Assembly: GCA_001872725.1 (NCBI GenBank)
Contig: MNWR01000092.1
Coordinates: forward strand, 1-48,234
Source: Proteobacteria bacterium CG1_02_64_396
GTDB lineage: Bacteria > Pseudomonadota > MNWR01 > CG1-02-64-396
Length of the DNA: 48,234 nucleotides
Direction: 5' to 3'
Part shown: one piece after another, positions 33,490 to 42,553 of the stretch
How the letters are laid out: every line of letters starts with the position of its first letter
Numbering within the stretch: position 1 is the stretch's first letter
Made by a program: the position numbers and the translations under genes
Notes under the pieces: model-generated
What the model was told of the DNA's origin: nothing
The model's input: only the letters and a program-made list of their open reading frames with translations
Database searches by the model: none

Positions 33490-35340
33490 ATGGCTGACAT
33501 CCGGAACATTCGCATCACGGAAACCGCCCTACGCGACGCGCACCAATCGCTGCTGGCCACCCGCATGCGCACCGAAGACATGCTCCCCATCCTCGAAGAG
33601 ATGGACCGCGCCGGATACTGGTCCATCGAGGCCTGGGGCGGCGCCACCTTCGACACCTGCCTGCGGTTTCTCAAAGAGGACCCGTGGGAGCGGCTGCGCC
33701 AGCTCAAGGCGGGACTGAAAAAGACCCCGATTCAGATGCTGCTGCGCGGTCAGAACATCCTGGGCTACCGCCACTACCCCGACGATGTGCTGCGCAAGTT
33801 CATCGACCGCGCTGCCCACAACGGGGTGGGGGTTTTCCGCATCTTCGACGCCATGAACGACCTGAGAAACGTTCGGGTCGCCATCGAACATACGGTGCGC
33901 ATCGGCGCCCACGCCCAGGGGGCGATCAGTTACACCACCAGCCCGGTCCACACCTCGGCTCTGTTTGTCGAACAGGCCCAGCGCCTGGCCGAGATGGGCT
34001 GCCAATCGCTGGTCATCAAAGACATGGCCGGGTTGCTCGACCCCGACACCGCCTTTCATCTGGTTTCTGAGATCAAGCGCAAGGTCGCTCTTCCCCTACA
34101 TCTGCATTCCCACGCCACCTCCGGCATGGCCTCCATGACCATGCTCAAGGGGATCGAGGCGGGTCTCGACGGTCTGGACACGGCGATCTCCCCCCTGGCG
34201 GAGGGGACCTCCCACCCCACCACCGAGGCGATGGTCGCGGCGATCAACGGCACCCCCGGCATCTCCACCGGAATCAAACTGGATTCGTTGTCGCCCATCG
34301 CCGATCACTTCCGCCAGGTGCGTAAGCGTTACAAACGGTTCGAGAGCGCCTTCAACGGGGTCGACCCCCGGGTGCTCATCAACCAGATCCCCGGCGGCAT
34401 GATCTCCAACCTGGCCAACCAGTTGCGTGAACAGGGGGCGCTCGACCGCATGGACGAGGTACTTGCCCAGATTCCGGTGGTGCGTGAAGACTTCGGCTAC
34501 CCCCCCTTGGTCACCCCCACCAGTCAGATCGTCGGCACCCAGGCGGTGCTCAACGTTTTGACCGGCGAGGAGTACAAGGTCATCACCACCGAGACCAAGA
34601 ATTACCTCAAGGGGCTGTACGGCAAACCGCAGGGGATCATCGACGAAGAGGTGCGCAAGAAGGCGATTGGCGACGAAGGGGTGGTGACCTGCCGTCCCGC
34701 CGACCTGCTTGAGCCCGAGATGGACAAGCTCACCCGCGAGTTGGGCGACCGGGCCAGGTCGACCGAGGATGTGCTCTCCTACGCCCTGTTCCCCCAGATC
34801 GCCCTGGAGTACTTCGAAGAGCGGGCCAGCGGTCATTTCCGCCCCGAACCCCTCGAAGAGCCCCAAAAGAGCGCAACCACCAGTACCGGCGCCCCAATCC
34901 TGGCCCCCACCGAGTTCAACGTCTCGCTGCATGGCGAAACCTTCCATGTGGTGGTGGCCGGCGTCGGCCATAAAGAGAACGATCTGCGTCCCTATTTCAT
35001 CCGCATCGACGATGCGCTTGAAGAGGTTCTGGTCGAACCGTTGGTCGAGGTACTCCCCTCCCAAGGTGGCGAGGTCGACACCAAGAAGCGCAAGGGTGGC
35101 GCCAGCCGCCGTCCCCGCCCCAGCCACGACGGCGATGTCGGCGCCACCATGCCCGGCACCGTGGTTGCGGTGAAGGTGACGGTGGGCGATAGCGTCAAGG
35201 CGGGCGATGCTGTGTTGGTGATCGAGGCGATGAAGATGGAGAGCGAGATCCACGCCGCCGTCGACGGCAAGGTTGAAGAAATTTTCGTTGAGGTGGGCGA
35301 CGCCATTAACCCCGACGAGACCTTGATTCAAATCCGCTGA
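33490..35340 (+). CDS. pycB: Pyruvate carboxylase subunit B / oxaloacetate decarboxylase alpha-type
   Basis: 616 residues. The N-terminal carboxyltransferase domain has ITETALRDAHQSLLATRMRT, WGGATFDTCLRFLKEDPWER and LPLHLHSHATSGMASMT, with metal-binding residues in the D and HxH motifs. The PYC-associated domain runs from about 300 to 450. A Pro/Thr-rich hinge leads to the C-terminal biotinyl domain with VIEAMKMESEIHA, in which the lysine is biotinylated by BirA. Together with pycA it makes oxaloacetate from pyruvate. No sodium-pump oadB/oadG genes are present, favouring anaplerotic carboxylase over decarboxylase. GGAG precedes the ATG at 33490. Confidence 0.92.
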   Translation: MADIRNIRITETALRDAHQSLLATRMRTEDMLPILEEMDRAGYWSIEAWGGATFDTCLRFLKEDPWERLRQLKAGLKKTPIQMLLRGQNILGYRHYPDDVLRKFIDRAAHNGVGVFRIFDAMNDLRNVRVAIEHTVRIGAHAQGAISYTTSPVHTSALFVEQAQRLAEMGCQSLVIKDMAGLLDPDTAFHLVSEIKRKVALPLHLHSHATSGMASMTMLKGIEAGLDGLDTAISPLAEGTSHPTTEAMVAAINGTPGISTGIKLDSLSPIADHFRQVRKRYKRFESAFNGVDPRVLINQIPGGMISNLANQLREQGALDRMDEVLAQIPVVREDFGYPPLVTPTSQIVGTQAVLNVLTGEEYKVITTETKNYLKGLYGKPQGIIDEEVRKKAIGDEGVVTCRPADLLEPEMDKLTRELGDRARSTEDVLSYALFPQIALEYFEERASGHFRPEPLEEPQKSATTSTGAPILAPTEFNVSLHGETFHVVVAGVGHKENDLRPYFIRIDDALEEVLVEPLVEVLPSQGGEVDTKKRKGGASRRPRPSHDGDVGATMPGTVVAVKVTVGDSVKAGDAVLVIEAMKMESEIHAAVDGKVEEIFVEVGDAINPDETLIQIR

Positions 35341-35374
35341 CCGAGCCGTTTTGGCCAGCTTTGAGGCCCAAAAC

Positions 35375-35411
35375 AAAAAAGCCCGAACCGGCTGCCGGTT
35401 CGGGCTTTTTT
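35375..35411. terminator. Bidirectional intrinsic terminator
   Basis: Perfect 17-base arms, AAAAAAGCCCGAACCGG and its complement, surround a three-base loop. A and T runs on either side allow termination both of pycB (plus) and of the convergent receiver gene (minus). Confidence 0.92.
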
Positions 35412-35434
35412 ATTGGGATGATGGCGACGTCGGA

Positions 35435-35800
35435 CTAGCGGCCCGTCCCCCCGAGAATATCGCGCACCGCCTGTTTCAGAGTAGCAAAGGTGTAGGGCTT
35501 GAGCAGGTAGCCGAGGTGGGGCTGATCCAAGGCATCGCGGCGCGGCTCGCTGCCGGTTACCAGCAACACCGGGCACACGGGGGCCAATGCATGGATTTGT
35601 TCGGCGACCTCAACACCGTTCAAACCCGGCATATGAAAATCGAGAATCACCAAATCGAAGGGTCGACCCGCCTTGAACAAGGCCAGCGCCCCCGCCCCAT
35701 CATCGGCCACCTCGACCTCAAACCCGTCGCTTTCGAGGATTTCCCTACCCAACTCCAGCAACATGGGTTCGTCATCAACCAAAAGAACCCGTGTCTGCAC
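35435..35800 (-). CDS. Stand-alone response regulator receiver protein
   Basis: 121 residues consisting of a single CheY-like receiver domain. TRVLLVDDEPMLLELGREIL carries the acidic pair, DLVILDFHMPGLNGVEVAEQ carries the phosphorylated aspartate, LLVTGSE supplies the conserved Thr, and GYLLKPYTFATLKQAV the conserved lysine. There is no output domain. The GTG at 35800 is preferred because GAGGGGG stands five bases upstream; the ATG at 35833 would add eleven residues. No histidine kinase is adjacent, so it is an orphan acting by protein interaction or phosphorelay. It converges on pycB. Confidence 0.88.
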   Translation of the reverse strand: MQTRVLLVDDEPMLLELGREILESDGFEVEVADDGAGALALFKAGRPFDLVILDFHMPGLNGVEVAEQIHALAPVCPVLLVTGSEPRRDALDQPHLGYLLKPYTFATLKQAVRDILGGTGR

Positions 35801-36056
35801 GGCAACCCCCTCATCGATTATCGAAAACGTCAAAACATCTGTAAGACGGTAACACCCCCGATGTTAGGTGCAACCTTCGGTAGAACGTGGGATCCGCCGC
35901 ACAACCGCTCAACATTTCATGCCGCTTTCGGTATCGTTGCGCCCCGCGTCGCACCCTTCACCCCCGGCGCGGCGCCGACACACGGATGTCACTTTCCCAG
36001 CCAATCGTTTATTGCCTTTTTCGCCCCCTTAACGGGGCTCGACACGGTAGATCCTC

Positions 36057-38852
36057 ATGTCCTCAGCCCAGCTTGACAAAGCCTACGACCCCCGCCCCAC
36101 CGAAACCCGCTGGTACCAGATTTGGGAGGCCTCGGGCGCCTTCGCCCCCAAAGGCGAGGGGGACGACCCCTTCTGCGTCATGCTGCCGCCGCCGAACGTT
36201 ACCGGCAGCCTGCACATGGGCCACGCCTTCCAAGACACCATCATGGACATCCTCACCCGCTACCACCGCATGAAGGGGCGTCCCGCCCTGTGGCAGCCGG
36301 GGACCGACCACGCTGGGATCGCCACCCAGATCGTGGTGGAACGCCAGCTCGAAGGGGAAGGACGTACCCGCCACGACCTGGGGCGCCACGCCTTCATCGA
36401 GCGGGTTTGGCAGTGGAAGGGGGAATCGGGGGGGACCATCGTACAACAGCTGCGCCGTATGGGGGCCTCCTGCGACTGGTCGCGCGAGCGCTTCACCATG
36501 GACGAAGAGCTGTCTCAAGCGGTGGTCGAGGTCTTCGTCAGCCTCTTCGAAGAGGATTTGATCTACCGGGGCAAACGGCTGGTGAACTGGGACCCCGTTT
36601 TGCGCACCGCCGTAAGCGACCTGGAGGTGATCAGCGAAGAGGAGCAGGGGTCGATGTGGCATCTGCGTTACCCCATCGTGGGGGATAGCGGCTATCTGGT
36701 GGTCGCCACCACTCGACCCGAGACGATGCTGGGGGATCAGGCGGTAGCGGTTAGCCCCGAGGATGAGCGCTACAAAGATTTGATCGGACGCAGGCTCATC
36801 CTGCCGCTCACCGGTCGCACCATCCCGGTGATCGCCGACGATTACGTCGATCCCACCTTCGGAACCGGCTGCGTCAAGATCACTCCGGCCCACGACTTCA
36901 ACGACTACCAGGTCGGCAAACGACATGATCTGGATCTGCTCAACATCTTCACCGAAGACGCCAAAATCAACGACGCCGCCCCCGAGCAATACCGGGGGCT
37001 GGACCGCTATGAGGCACGCAAGAAGATCGTCGCCGACCTCGACGCCGAAGGGCTGCTCGAAAAGATCGAACCCCACAAGTTGATGGTGCCCCGGGGCGAC
37101 CGCACGGGGGTGGTGATCGAGCCCTACCTGACCGATCAATGGTATGTGCGGGTCGGCCCGCTGGCCGAAAAGGCGATCAAGGTGGTCGACAGCGGGCAGA
37201 TCCAGTTCGTCCCCGAAAACTGGAGCAAGACCTACTACGACTGGATGCACCGCATCGAAGACTGGTGCATCAGCCGCCAGATTTGGTGGGGGCATCAGGT
37301 TCCAGCCTGGTACGGCCCCGACGGGGAGGTCTTCGTCGCCCGCAGCGACGAAGAGGCCCACCACAAGGCGGCGCAGCACTACGGCATGGCGGTGACGCTG
37401 GAGCGAGACCACGACGTGCTCGACACCTGGTTCTCGTCGGCTTTGTGGCCTTTCACCACCCTGGGCTGGCCCGACAAAACCCCCGAACTTGAGCAGTTCT
37501 ACCCCACTTCGGTGCTGGTGACCGGTTTCGACATCATCTTCTTCTGGGTCGCCCGGATGATCATGATGGGCAACAAGTTCGCGGGGGATGTCCCCTTCCG
37601 TAAGGTCTACATCCACGGCCTGGTGCGCGATGCCGAGGGGCAGAAGATGAGCAAATCGAAGGGGAACGTGCTCGATCCCCTCGATTTAATCGACGGCATC
37701 GAGTTGGAGGCGCTGGTCGCCAAGCGGACCGGCAATCTGATGAACCCCAAGCAGGCCGAGAAGATCGCCAAGGCGACCCGCAAGGAGTTCCCGGAGGGGA
37801 TCCCCTCCTTCGGCGCCGATGCCGTGCGCATGACCTTCGCTGCCTTGGCAACCCAAGGGCGGGACGTGCGCTTCGATCTCAACCGGGTGGGGGGCTACCG
37901 CAACTTCGTCAACAAAATCTGGAACGCCGCCCGCTTTGTGTTGATGCACACGGGCGAGCTGCAGAACACCGGGCCTGCGGGCAGCAACCACATCATCGAC
38001 CGCTGGATCGTCTCGCAACTGGCCCGCACCGTGATCGATGTTGAAAAAGGGATCGAGGAGTACCGCTTCTCGGACGCCGCCCATCATCTGTATCAGTTCG
38101 TTTGGGGCACCTTCTGCGACTGGTACATCGAGCTAAGCAAGCCCCGTCTGGCGGAAGGGGGCAAAGCGGCCGAGGCGGCCATCGTCACCGCTGTCGATGT
38201 GCTCGAACAAATCCTGCGTCTGGCCCACCCGATCATGCCCTTCATGACCGAGGAATTGTGGCAGGCGGTGGCACGGACCCGCTTCGGGTCCGAAAACCGG
38301 GGGGGATACGACACCCCCACCGGACGGCTCTTGATGACCGAACCGTTCCCGACGGCGGGGGCCGTCGACGAGCAGGCCGAAACCGAGATCGCCCTGGTGC
38401 AGGGGGTGGTCGGTGCCATCCGCACCGTCCGCGGCGAGCTGAACGTCAATCCCGGCAAGCAGGTCGAGGCCTACCTTGCCGGGGCCGACGAGGCACAGCA
38501 GGCGCTGCTGACCGGCCACATCGCCCTGATCGCCTCCCTGGCCCGGCTCGAAACCCTGCGCTTCGCTTCACTGGAAGAGACCCCCGAGGGTGGCGTCGCC
38601 CAGTTCGGCAACCTGACCACCACCATCCCCATGGCGGGGTTGATCGACGTGGCTGCCGAGCGGGCGCGGCTCGAAAAGGAGCTGGGCAAGCTGCAAAAAG
38701 AGCTGGAGCGGACCGCAGGTAAACTGAGCAACCCCAACTTCCGAGACAAAGCCCCCCCCGAGGTGCTGGCCAAAGAGGAGGGCAAGCTGGCCGAATTTGA
38801 GGCCGAGATGGCAGGGATGCGGGAGTCTTTGGCAAAGTTGGAGCGGCTGTAG
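36057..38852 (+). CDS. valS: Valyl-tRNA synthetase
   Basis: 931 residues, typical length for a class Ia synthetase that charges and edits tRNA-Val. The ATP-binding HIGH-type motif is [17 protein letters not shown], and KMSKS is in [20 protein letters not shown]. The CP1 editing domain includes [20 protein letters not shown] and [20 protein letters not shown]. The C-terminal coiled coil is visible as [20 protein letters not shown]. No good Shine-Dalgarno precedes the ATG at 36057; the start is set by conservation ([15 protein letters not shown]). It is separated from nadC by 111 bp containing a REP-like dyad. Confidence 0.96.
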   Translation: MSSAQLDKAYDPRPTETRWYQIWEASGAFAPKGEGDDPFCVMLPPPNVTGSLHMGHAFQDTIMDILTRYHRMKGRPALWQPGTDHAGIATQIVVERQLEGEGRTRHDLGRHAFIERVWQWKGESGGTIVQQLRRMGASCDWSRERFTMDEELSQAVVEVFVSLFEEDLIYRGKRLVNWDPVLRTAVSDLEVISEEEQGSMWHLRYPIVGDSGYLVVATTRPETMLGDQAVAVSPEDERYKDLIGRRLILPLTGRTIPVIADDYVDPTFGTGCVKITPAHDFNDYQVGKRHDLDLLNIFTEDAKINDAAPEQYRGLDRYEARKKIVADLDAEGLLEKIEPHKLMVPRGDRTGVVIEPYLTDQWYVRVGPLAEKAIKVVDSGQIQFVPENWSKTYYDWMHRIEDWCISRQIWWGHQVPAWYGPDGEVFVARSDEEAHHKAAQHYGMAVTLERDHDVLDTWFSSALWPFTTLGWPDKTPELEQFYPTSVLVTGFDIIFFWVARMIMMGNKFAGDVPFRKVYIHGLVRDAEGQKMSKSKGNVLDPLDLIDGIELEALVAKRTGNLMNPKQAEKIAKATRKEFPEGIPSFGADAVRMTFAALATQGRDVRFDLNRVGGYRNFVNKIWNAARFVLMHTGELQNTGPAGSNHIIDRWIVSQLARTVIDVEKGIEEYRFSDAAHHLYQFVWGTFCDWYIELSKPRLAEGGKAAEAAIVTAVDVLEQILRLAHPIMPFMTEELWQAVARTRFGSENRGGYDTPTGRLLMTEPFPTAGAVDEQAETEIALVQGVVGAIRTVRGELNVNPGKQVEAYLAGADEAQQALLTGHIALIASLARLETLRFASLEETPEGGVAQFGNLTTTIPMAGLIDVAAERARLEKELGKLQKELERTAGKLSNPNFRDKAPPEVLAKEEGKLAEFEAEMAGMRESLAKLERL

Positions 38853-38886
38853 TCCATCAAACCCTTGAATCGCAGCTCCGAGATTC

Positions 38887-38911
38887 GTAGGAGCGCCGCC
38901 CTCGGCGCGAT
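38887..38911 (+). repeat. Single REP-like palindrome (family 2 fragment)
   Basis: GTAGGAGCGCCGCCCTCGGC followed by GCGAT folds as GCGCCG/CGGCGC. The same core is present inside family 2 copies at about 8053-8078 and 42637-42661. It stands alone in the valS-nadC gap and resembles the GTAGGAGCG...CGCGAT REP sequences known in pseudomonads and xanthomonads. Confidence 0.65.
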
Positions 38912-38963
38912 GATTCAAACCCCATCGCCCCGCCGCGATAACCCTGCCCTATCCGAGGCCCCC

Positions 38964-39809
38964 ATGACCCTACGCGACCCCTTGATCGAAGAACTCGCCC
39001 GTCTGGCGGTGCTGGAGGATGTCGGCACCGGCGACCTGACCACCCGCGCCACCACCCCCCACGGCTGCGTCCGCGCCGATTTGGTGGTCAAGCAGGCGGG
39101 GGTGGTGGCCGGGTCGGCCTGGATCGCGGCGGTCTGCCGTCAGGTCGACCCCGACATCGCCATCGACTGGCATGCGGTCGACGGCGACTTCTTGCAGCCG
39201 GGGGCGATTTGGTGTTCGTGGCAGGGGGAGGCAGCCTCGATCCTGGTCGCCGAACGGCCCGCCCTGAACGGTGCCATGATGCTCGGCGGCATCGCCACCC
39301 TGACCCACCAGATGGTGAAGGCCATCGCGGGAACCGGCGCCAAACTGCTCGACACCCGCAAAACCGCGCCGGGAATGCGTGCCCTGGCCAAGGCTGCGGT
39401 ACGGGCCGGGGGGGGATTCAACCACCGCATGGGACTCTTCGATGGGGTGTTGATTAAAGACAACCACATCGCCGCCGCCGGGGGGATCGCCGAGGCGGTG
39501 GCCCACGTGCGGGGCCGTATTCCGACCACCCTCAAGGTCGAAATCGAATGCGGCGAGATTGAGCAGGTCGAGCAGGCCTTAGAAGCGGGGGCCGAGATCA
39601 TCATGCTCGACAATATGGATCTAGAGACCATGCGCGAGGCGGTGCGCTTGATCGGCGGGCGGGCCAAGGTCGAGGCAAGCGGCAACGTTACCCTAACGAC
39701 CATCCGCGCCATCGCCGAAACCGGGGTCGATTACATCTCCAGCGGCGCCCTGACCCACTCGGCCCCAGCGCTTGATCTATCGCTACGCATCAATGCTCCC
39801 AACCCCTGA
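38964..39809 (+). CDS. nadC: Nicotinate-nucleotide pyrophosphorylase (carboxylating)
   Basis: 281 residues. NadC converts quinolinate and PRPP to nicotinate mononucleotide in de novo NAD synthesis. Conserved stretches: LAVLEDVGTGDLTTRATTPH, TGAKLLDTRKTAPGMRALAK (the phosphoribosyl-binding DTRKT), GGGFNHRMGLFDGVLIKDNH (HRMGLxD and KDNH), and TLKVEIECGEIEQVEQALEA. EASGNVT and VDYISSGALTHSA complete the active-site barrel. The ATG at 38964 fits the conserved start; the ATG at 38865 would read through the REP-like dyad. It is followed within 6 bp by birA. Confidence 0.95.
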   Translation: MTLRDPLIEELARLAVLEDVGTGDLTTRATTPHGCVRADLVVKQAGVVAGSAWIAAVCRQVDPDIAIDWHAVDGDFLQPGAIWCSWQGEAASILVAERPALNGAMMLGGIATLTHQMVKAIAGTGAKLLDTRKTAPGMRALAKAAVRAGGGFNHRMGLFDGVLIKDNHIAAAGGIAEAVAHVRGRIPTTLKVEIECGEIEQVEQALEAGAEIIMLDNMDLETMREAVRLIGGRAKVEASGNVTLTTIRAIAETGVDYISSGALTHSAPALDLSLRINAPNP

Positions 39810-39815
39810 CCCCCC

Positions 39816-40835
39816 ATGCCCGATAACGCCTTAGCGACCACCATTTTGGGCGCCCTCATGGCCGCCAATCGCCCCCGCTCCGGGGGTGAGCTGGGGACGG
39901 TGGCCGGGGTGAGCCGGGCGCGGGTATGGCAGGCGATTGAAACGCTGCGCCGCCGGGGCCACACCATCCACGCCGTGGCGGGGGTCGGCTATCGCTGGGT
40001 CGACGACGGCGGCGCCGGGGAACGGCTCGATCCAATCACGGCGGCGGCGACCCTGTCCCAGCGCCTGCCCTGGCTCGGGCCGGTGGTCGCCACCGCAGAG
40101 ACCCCCTCGACCAACGCCAGCGCCATGGCGGCGATTCGCGACGGCAACCCAACCGAATGGAGCCTGTGGCTGAGCGACCGGCAGACGGCGGGGCGGGGGC
40201 GCCTCGGGCGCACCTGGATCACCCCCCCCGGTCGCAACCTCGCCTTCTCGCTGATCCTCACCCCCCCCTGGCCCCCCGGCGAGGCGGCCAGTCTAACGCT
40301 GACCACCGCCGTGGCCCTCTTCGACGCCCTGTGCGACATCGCCCCGGCGCTGGCCCCCGATTTGAAAATCAAGTGGCCCAACGACCTGATGCTGCAAGGA
40401 CGCAAACTGGCCGGGATCCTCACCGAGCTTGAGGCGGAGATCGATCGCATCCACGGAGTGGTGATCGGGCTCGGGGTCAACGTATTGGGCAGCAGCGACG
40501 ATTTACCCGACGATCTAACGCGCCGCACCGTCACCGTTGCGCAGGTGTTGGGGCGCAAAATCGACCGGCTTGAGCTGCTGATCGCTTTTCTAGAACGACT
40601 GCGCTCCGCCTATCTGCTGCACCTGGAGCACGGATTCGAGGCGATCCGCCAAGGGTGGTGGGATCGGGCCGGGATCGAGCGGCAACGGGTGAGCGGTTTT
40701 GACAAGAACGATCCCACACACATCGCCTCGGTGGTGGGGATCGATCCCGGCGGCGCCCTGCTCCTACTCGACGAAAACGCCCATCTTGTTCGTATCTCAG
40801 CGGGGGAATTGACGTGGCACGATCTGGCCTATTGA
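39816..40835 (+). CDS. birA: Biotin--[acetyl-CoA-carboxylase] ligase BirA (bifunctional, with helix-turn-helix)
   Basis: 339 residues. The N-terminal winged helix-turn-helix (about 5-65) has GGELGTVAGVSRARVWQAIE, so this form may also repress biotin genes. The ligase core has AETPSTNASAMA, SDRQTAGRGRLGRTWITPPG (the biotinyl-AMP loop GRGRLGR) and LKIKWPNDLMLQGRKLAGIL with the catalytic KWPND. The C-terminal SH3-like domain covers about 280-339. It biotinylates carrier lysines such as that of PycB in this window. Its end overlaps the start of coaX by 22 bp. No biotin operator was recognised. Confidence 0.93.
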   Translation: MPDNALATTILGALMAANRPRSGGELGTVAGVSRARVWQAIETLRRRGHTIHAVAGVGYRWVDDGGAGERLDPITAAATLSQRLPWLGPVVATAETPSTNASAMAAIRDGNPTEWSLWLSDRQTAGRGRLGRTWITPPGRNLAFSLILTPPWPPGEAASLTLTTAVALFDALCDIAPALAPDLKIKWPNDLMLQGRKLAGILTELEAEIDRIHGVVIGLGVNVLGSSDDLPDDLTRRTVTVAQVLGRKIDRLELLIAFLERLRSAYLLHLEHGFEAIRQGWWDRAGIERQRVSGFDKNDPTHIASVVGIDPGGALLLLDENAHLVRISAGELTWHDLAY

Positions 40836-41623
40836 TCGCCATCGACATCGGCAACAGCCACTGGGTGGTCGGCCTGACCCACGGTCGCCAAACCCTGGGA
40901 GAATGGCGGATGGAAACCAAGGCCGAGCGGACCGCTGACGAATACATCGCCCTACTCAAATCGATCATGACCCTCGATCAGGCGGCCCGAGAGGTCGACG
41001 GGGTGGCGATCACCTGCGTCGTCCCCGCCATGGTGCCGGTGGCGGTCGAGCTGGCGCAGCGGCTCTTCCACAAAGAACCTCTGGTGGTGGGGCCTGGGGT
41101 TAAAACCGGGCTCTCGCTCAAGGTCGACCAACCCCGCGAGGTCGGTCCCGACCGCATCGTCAACGCAGTGGCGGGGGTCGACCGGGTCGGCTTCCCCATG
41201 GTGGTGGTCGATTTCGGTACCGCAATTACCTTCGATGTGGTCGACCAGGGGGGCAATTACCGGGGGGGGGCCATCGCGCCGGGGATCGGGCTTTCGGCCA
41301 AGGCGCTCTTTCAAGGGGCGGCCCGCCTGAGCGCCGTCGAGTTGACCCCACCCCCCAGCGCCATCGGCCACAACACGGTCGACGCCATCCGCTCGGGGCT
41401 GCTGCTCGGCTACGCCGGGCTGATCGAGGGGCTTTTGGCCCGTATTCAAGCCGAGTTGGGGGTCGACAAGCTGCCGGTGATCGCCACGGGGGGGTGGGGC
41501 GCCACCTTGGCCCCGCTGTGCCCCGCCATCGACCTGTACGATCCCCACCTGACCTTGACGGGGCTGGTTTTGATCTGGCATCGCCATTTCGGCCTGCCGC
41601 TGCCGGAGACCTCGGAAGTATGA
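40814..41623 (+). CDS. coaX: Type III pantothenate kinase
   Basis: 269 residues. CoaX phosphorylates pantothenate in the first step of CoA synthesis. ASKHA-fold motifs are LLIAIDIGNSHWVVGLTHG (phosphate 1), GPDRIVNAVAGVDRVG, VVVDFGTAITFDVVDQGGNY (phosphate 2) and RGGAIAPGIGLSAKALFQGA, with ATGGWGATLAP near the end as the adenosine motif. The start codon is GTG at 40814, inside the last codons of birA. The birA-coaX-SPOR order is common in proteobacteria. The stop overlaps the next gene as ATGA. Confidence 0.94.
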   Translation: MARSGLLIAIDIGNSHWVVGLTHGRQTLGEWRMETKAERTADEYIALLKSIMTLDQAAREVDGVAITCVVPAMVPVAVELAQRLFHKEPLVVGPGVKTGLSLKVDQPREVGPDRIVNAVAGVDRVGFPMVVVDFGTAITFDVVDQGGNYRGGAIAPGIGLSAKALFQGAARLSAVELTPPPSAIGHNTVDAIRSGLLLGYAGLIEGLLARIQAELGVDKLPVIATGGWGATLAPLCPAIDLYDPHLTLTGLVLIWHRHFGLPLPETSEV

Positions 41624-42252
41624 GCCCCCGCGCCACCTTTGCGCTGGTTACCCTACTCTGTGCCGGAGCGCTGGGGGGGGGCTGGTGGTGGCAGCATCAA
41701 GGGGGGGGCAGCACCGCCATCGGCGGTCTCTTCCAGCAGCCCCCTCCCCCGCCACCCCCACCCGACCATCGCCTCTACCGCATTTTCGTGGCCGAATACC
41801 ACCTGGATGCCGCCAAGAACCACCTAGTCGACCGGTTGCACGAGGTGGGGCTCGATCCCCAAGTAGAGACGGTGGTCGAGCAGAACACCCTTAAAGCGGT
41901 CGTCATCGGCCCCTACAACAGCCGGGCTGCAGCCGACCAAGCCACTGCCGAGATCCGCAAGATGGGGGGTCAACTCAAGGATGTCTGGGTCGCCGAGGAA
42001 GATGGCCATTTCTGGGCTCGAACCGGCGCCTTCTTCTATCCCCAGAACGCCTTGAATCTGCAAGCGAAGTTGCTGCAAGAGCAGTATCCGGCCCAAATTC
42101 GCCGCATCGGCACCGACCAAACCCAATTCCGCATCTATCTGGGTCCCTTCGAGGGTAAGGACCGTGCCCTGGCCATTGCCCAAAAGGTGCTGGATTTGGG
42201 GCTGCCCGCACCGGGGTTGATGCCGGTCGCTGAGAACACAGCGCCCCCTTGA
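41620..42252 (+). CDS. SPOR-domain membrane-anchored protein
   Basis: 210 residues. One N-terminal transmembrane anchor (about 5-25, FALVTLLCAGALGGGWWW) is followed by a glycine-rich stretch and eight consecutive prolines. Two SPOR-like repeats come next: LYRIFVAEYHLDAAKNHLVD to VVIGPYNSRAAADQATAEI, and FWARTGAFFYPQNALNLQAK to FRIYLGPFEGKDRALAIAQK. SPOR domains bind denuded peptidoglycan at division sites, so a periplasmic cell-wall or septal role is likely. The start overlaps the coaX stop as ATGA. Confidence 0.82.
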   Translation: MSPRATFALVTLLCAGALGGGWWWQHQGGGSTAIGGLFQQPPPPPPPPDHRLYRIFVAEYHLDAAKNHLVDRLHEVGLDPQVETVVEQNTLKAVVIGPYNSRAAADQATAEIRKMGGQLKDVWVAEEDGHFWARTGAFFYPQNALNLQAKLLQEQYPAQIRRIGTDQTQFRIYLGPFEGKDRALAIAQKVLDLGLPAPGLMPVAENTAPP

Positions 42253-42315
42253 GCGCCGCACTCCTGTTGAACGTCACGACATCGCCGATTTCCTCGATTT
42301 TTTCGCTTTTGACCG

Positions 42316-42343
42316 TTGACTTCCCGTCCTTGCTTCCTAGAAT
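42316..42343 (+). promoter_or_regulatory. Promoter of the tRNA-Met gene
   Basis: TTGACT (-35) and TAGAAT (-10) with a 16-base spacer lie about 55 bp before the tRNA. They are followed by a C-rich stretch (CCCGCTCCCG), the discriminator type common in stringently controlled stable RNA promoters. Confidence 0.65.
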
Positions 42344-42396
42344 CCCGCTCCCGTTTCGGTTCGACCCTCCTTCCCCGAGTCGAAACGGATTGATGT

Positions 42397-42473
42397 GGCG
42401 GCGTAGCTCAGTTGGTTAGAGCAGCGGAATCATAATCCGCGTGTCCGGGGTTCAAGTCCCTGCGCCGCTACCA
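42397..42473 (+). tRNA. tRNA-Met (anticodon CAU)
   Basis: 77 nt including an encoded CCA. The acceptor stem GGCGGCG pairs with CGCCGCT (one G-U). GCTC opens the D arm, the anticodon stem GCGGA/TCCGC holds the loop ATCATAA with anticodon CAT, and GGTTCAAGTCC is the T arm. The 5' end pairs normally, so it is not an initiator tRNA, which has an unpaired first position. The overall sequence resembles elongator Met rather than the lysidine-modified Ile-CAU species, but the latter cannot be excluded by eye. Confidence 0.93.
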
Positions 42474-42476
42474 AAC

Positions 42477-42514
42477 AAAAAAAGGGCTTACGAGCAATCG
42501 TAAGCCCTTTTTTT
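42477..42514 (+). terminator. Intrinsic terminator of the tRNA-Met gene
   Basis: GGGCTTACGA and TCGTAAGCCC pair exactly around GCAA and are flanked by seven A's and seven T's. It begins four bases after the tRNA CCA end. Confidence 0.93.
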
Positions 42515-42553
42515 GTTGCCAAAGCCGACACGAACACCCTGCGTGGGAACACC

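Noticed and set aside
35834-36056. T-box or other riboswitch upstream of valS
   Set aside because: No T-box sequence, specifier stem or convincing leader terminator is visible in the 220 bp; proteobacterial valS genes normally lack one.
42397-42473. Initiator tRNA or Ile-CAU tRNA
   Set aside because: The first acceptor base pairs, unlike initiator tRNA. The body resembles elongator Met more than Ile2, though a lysidine-type identity was not strictly excluded.
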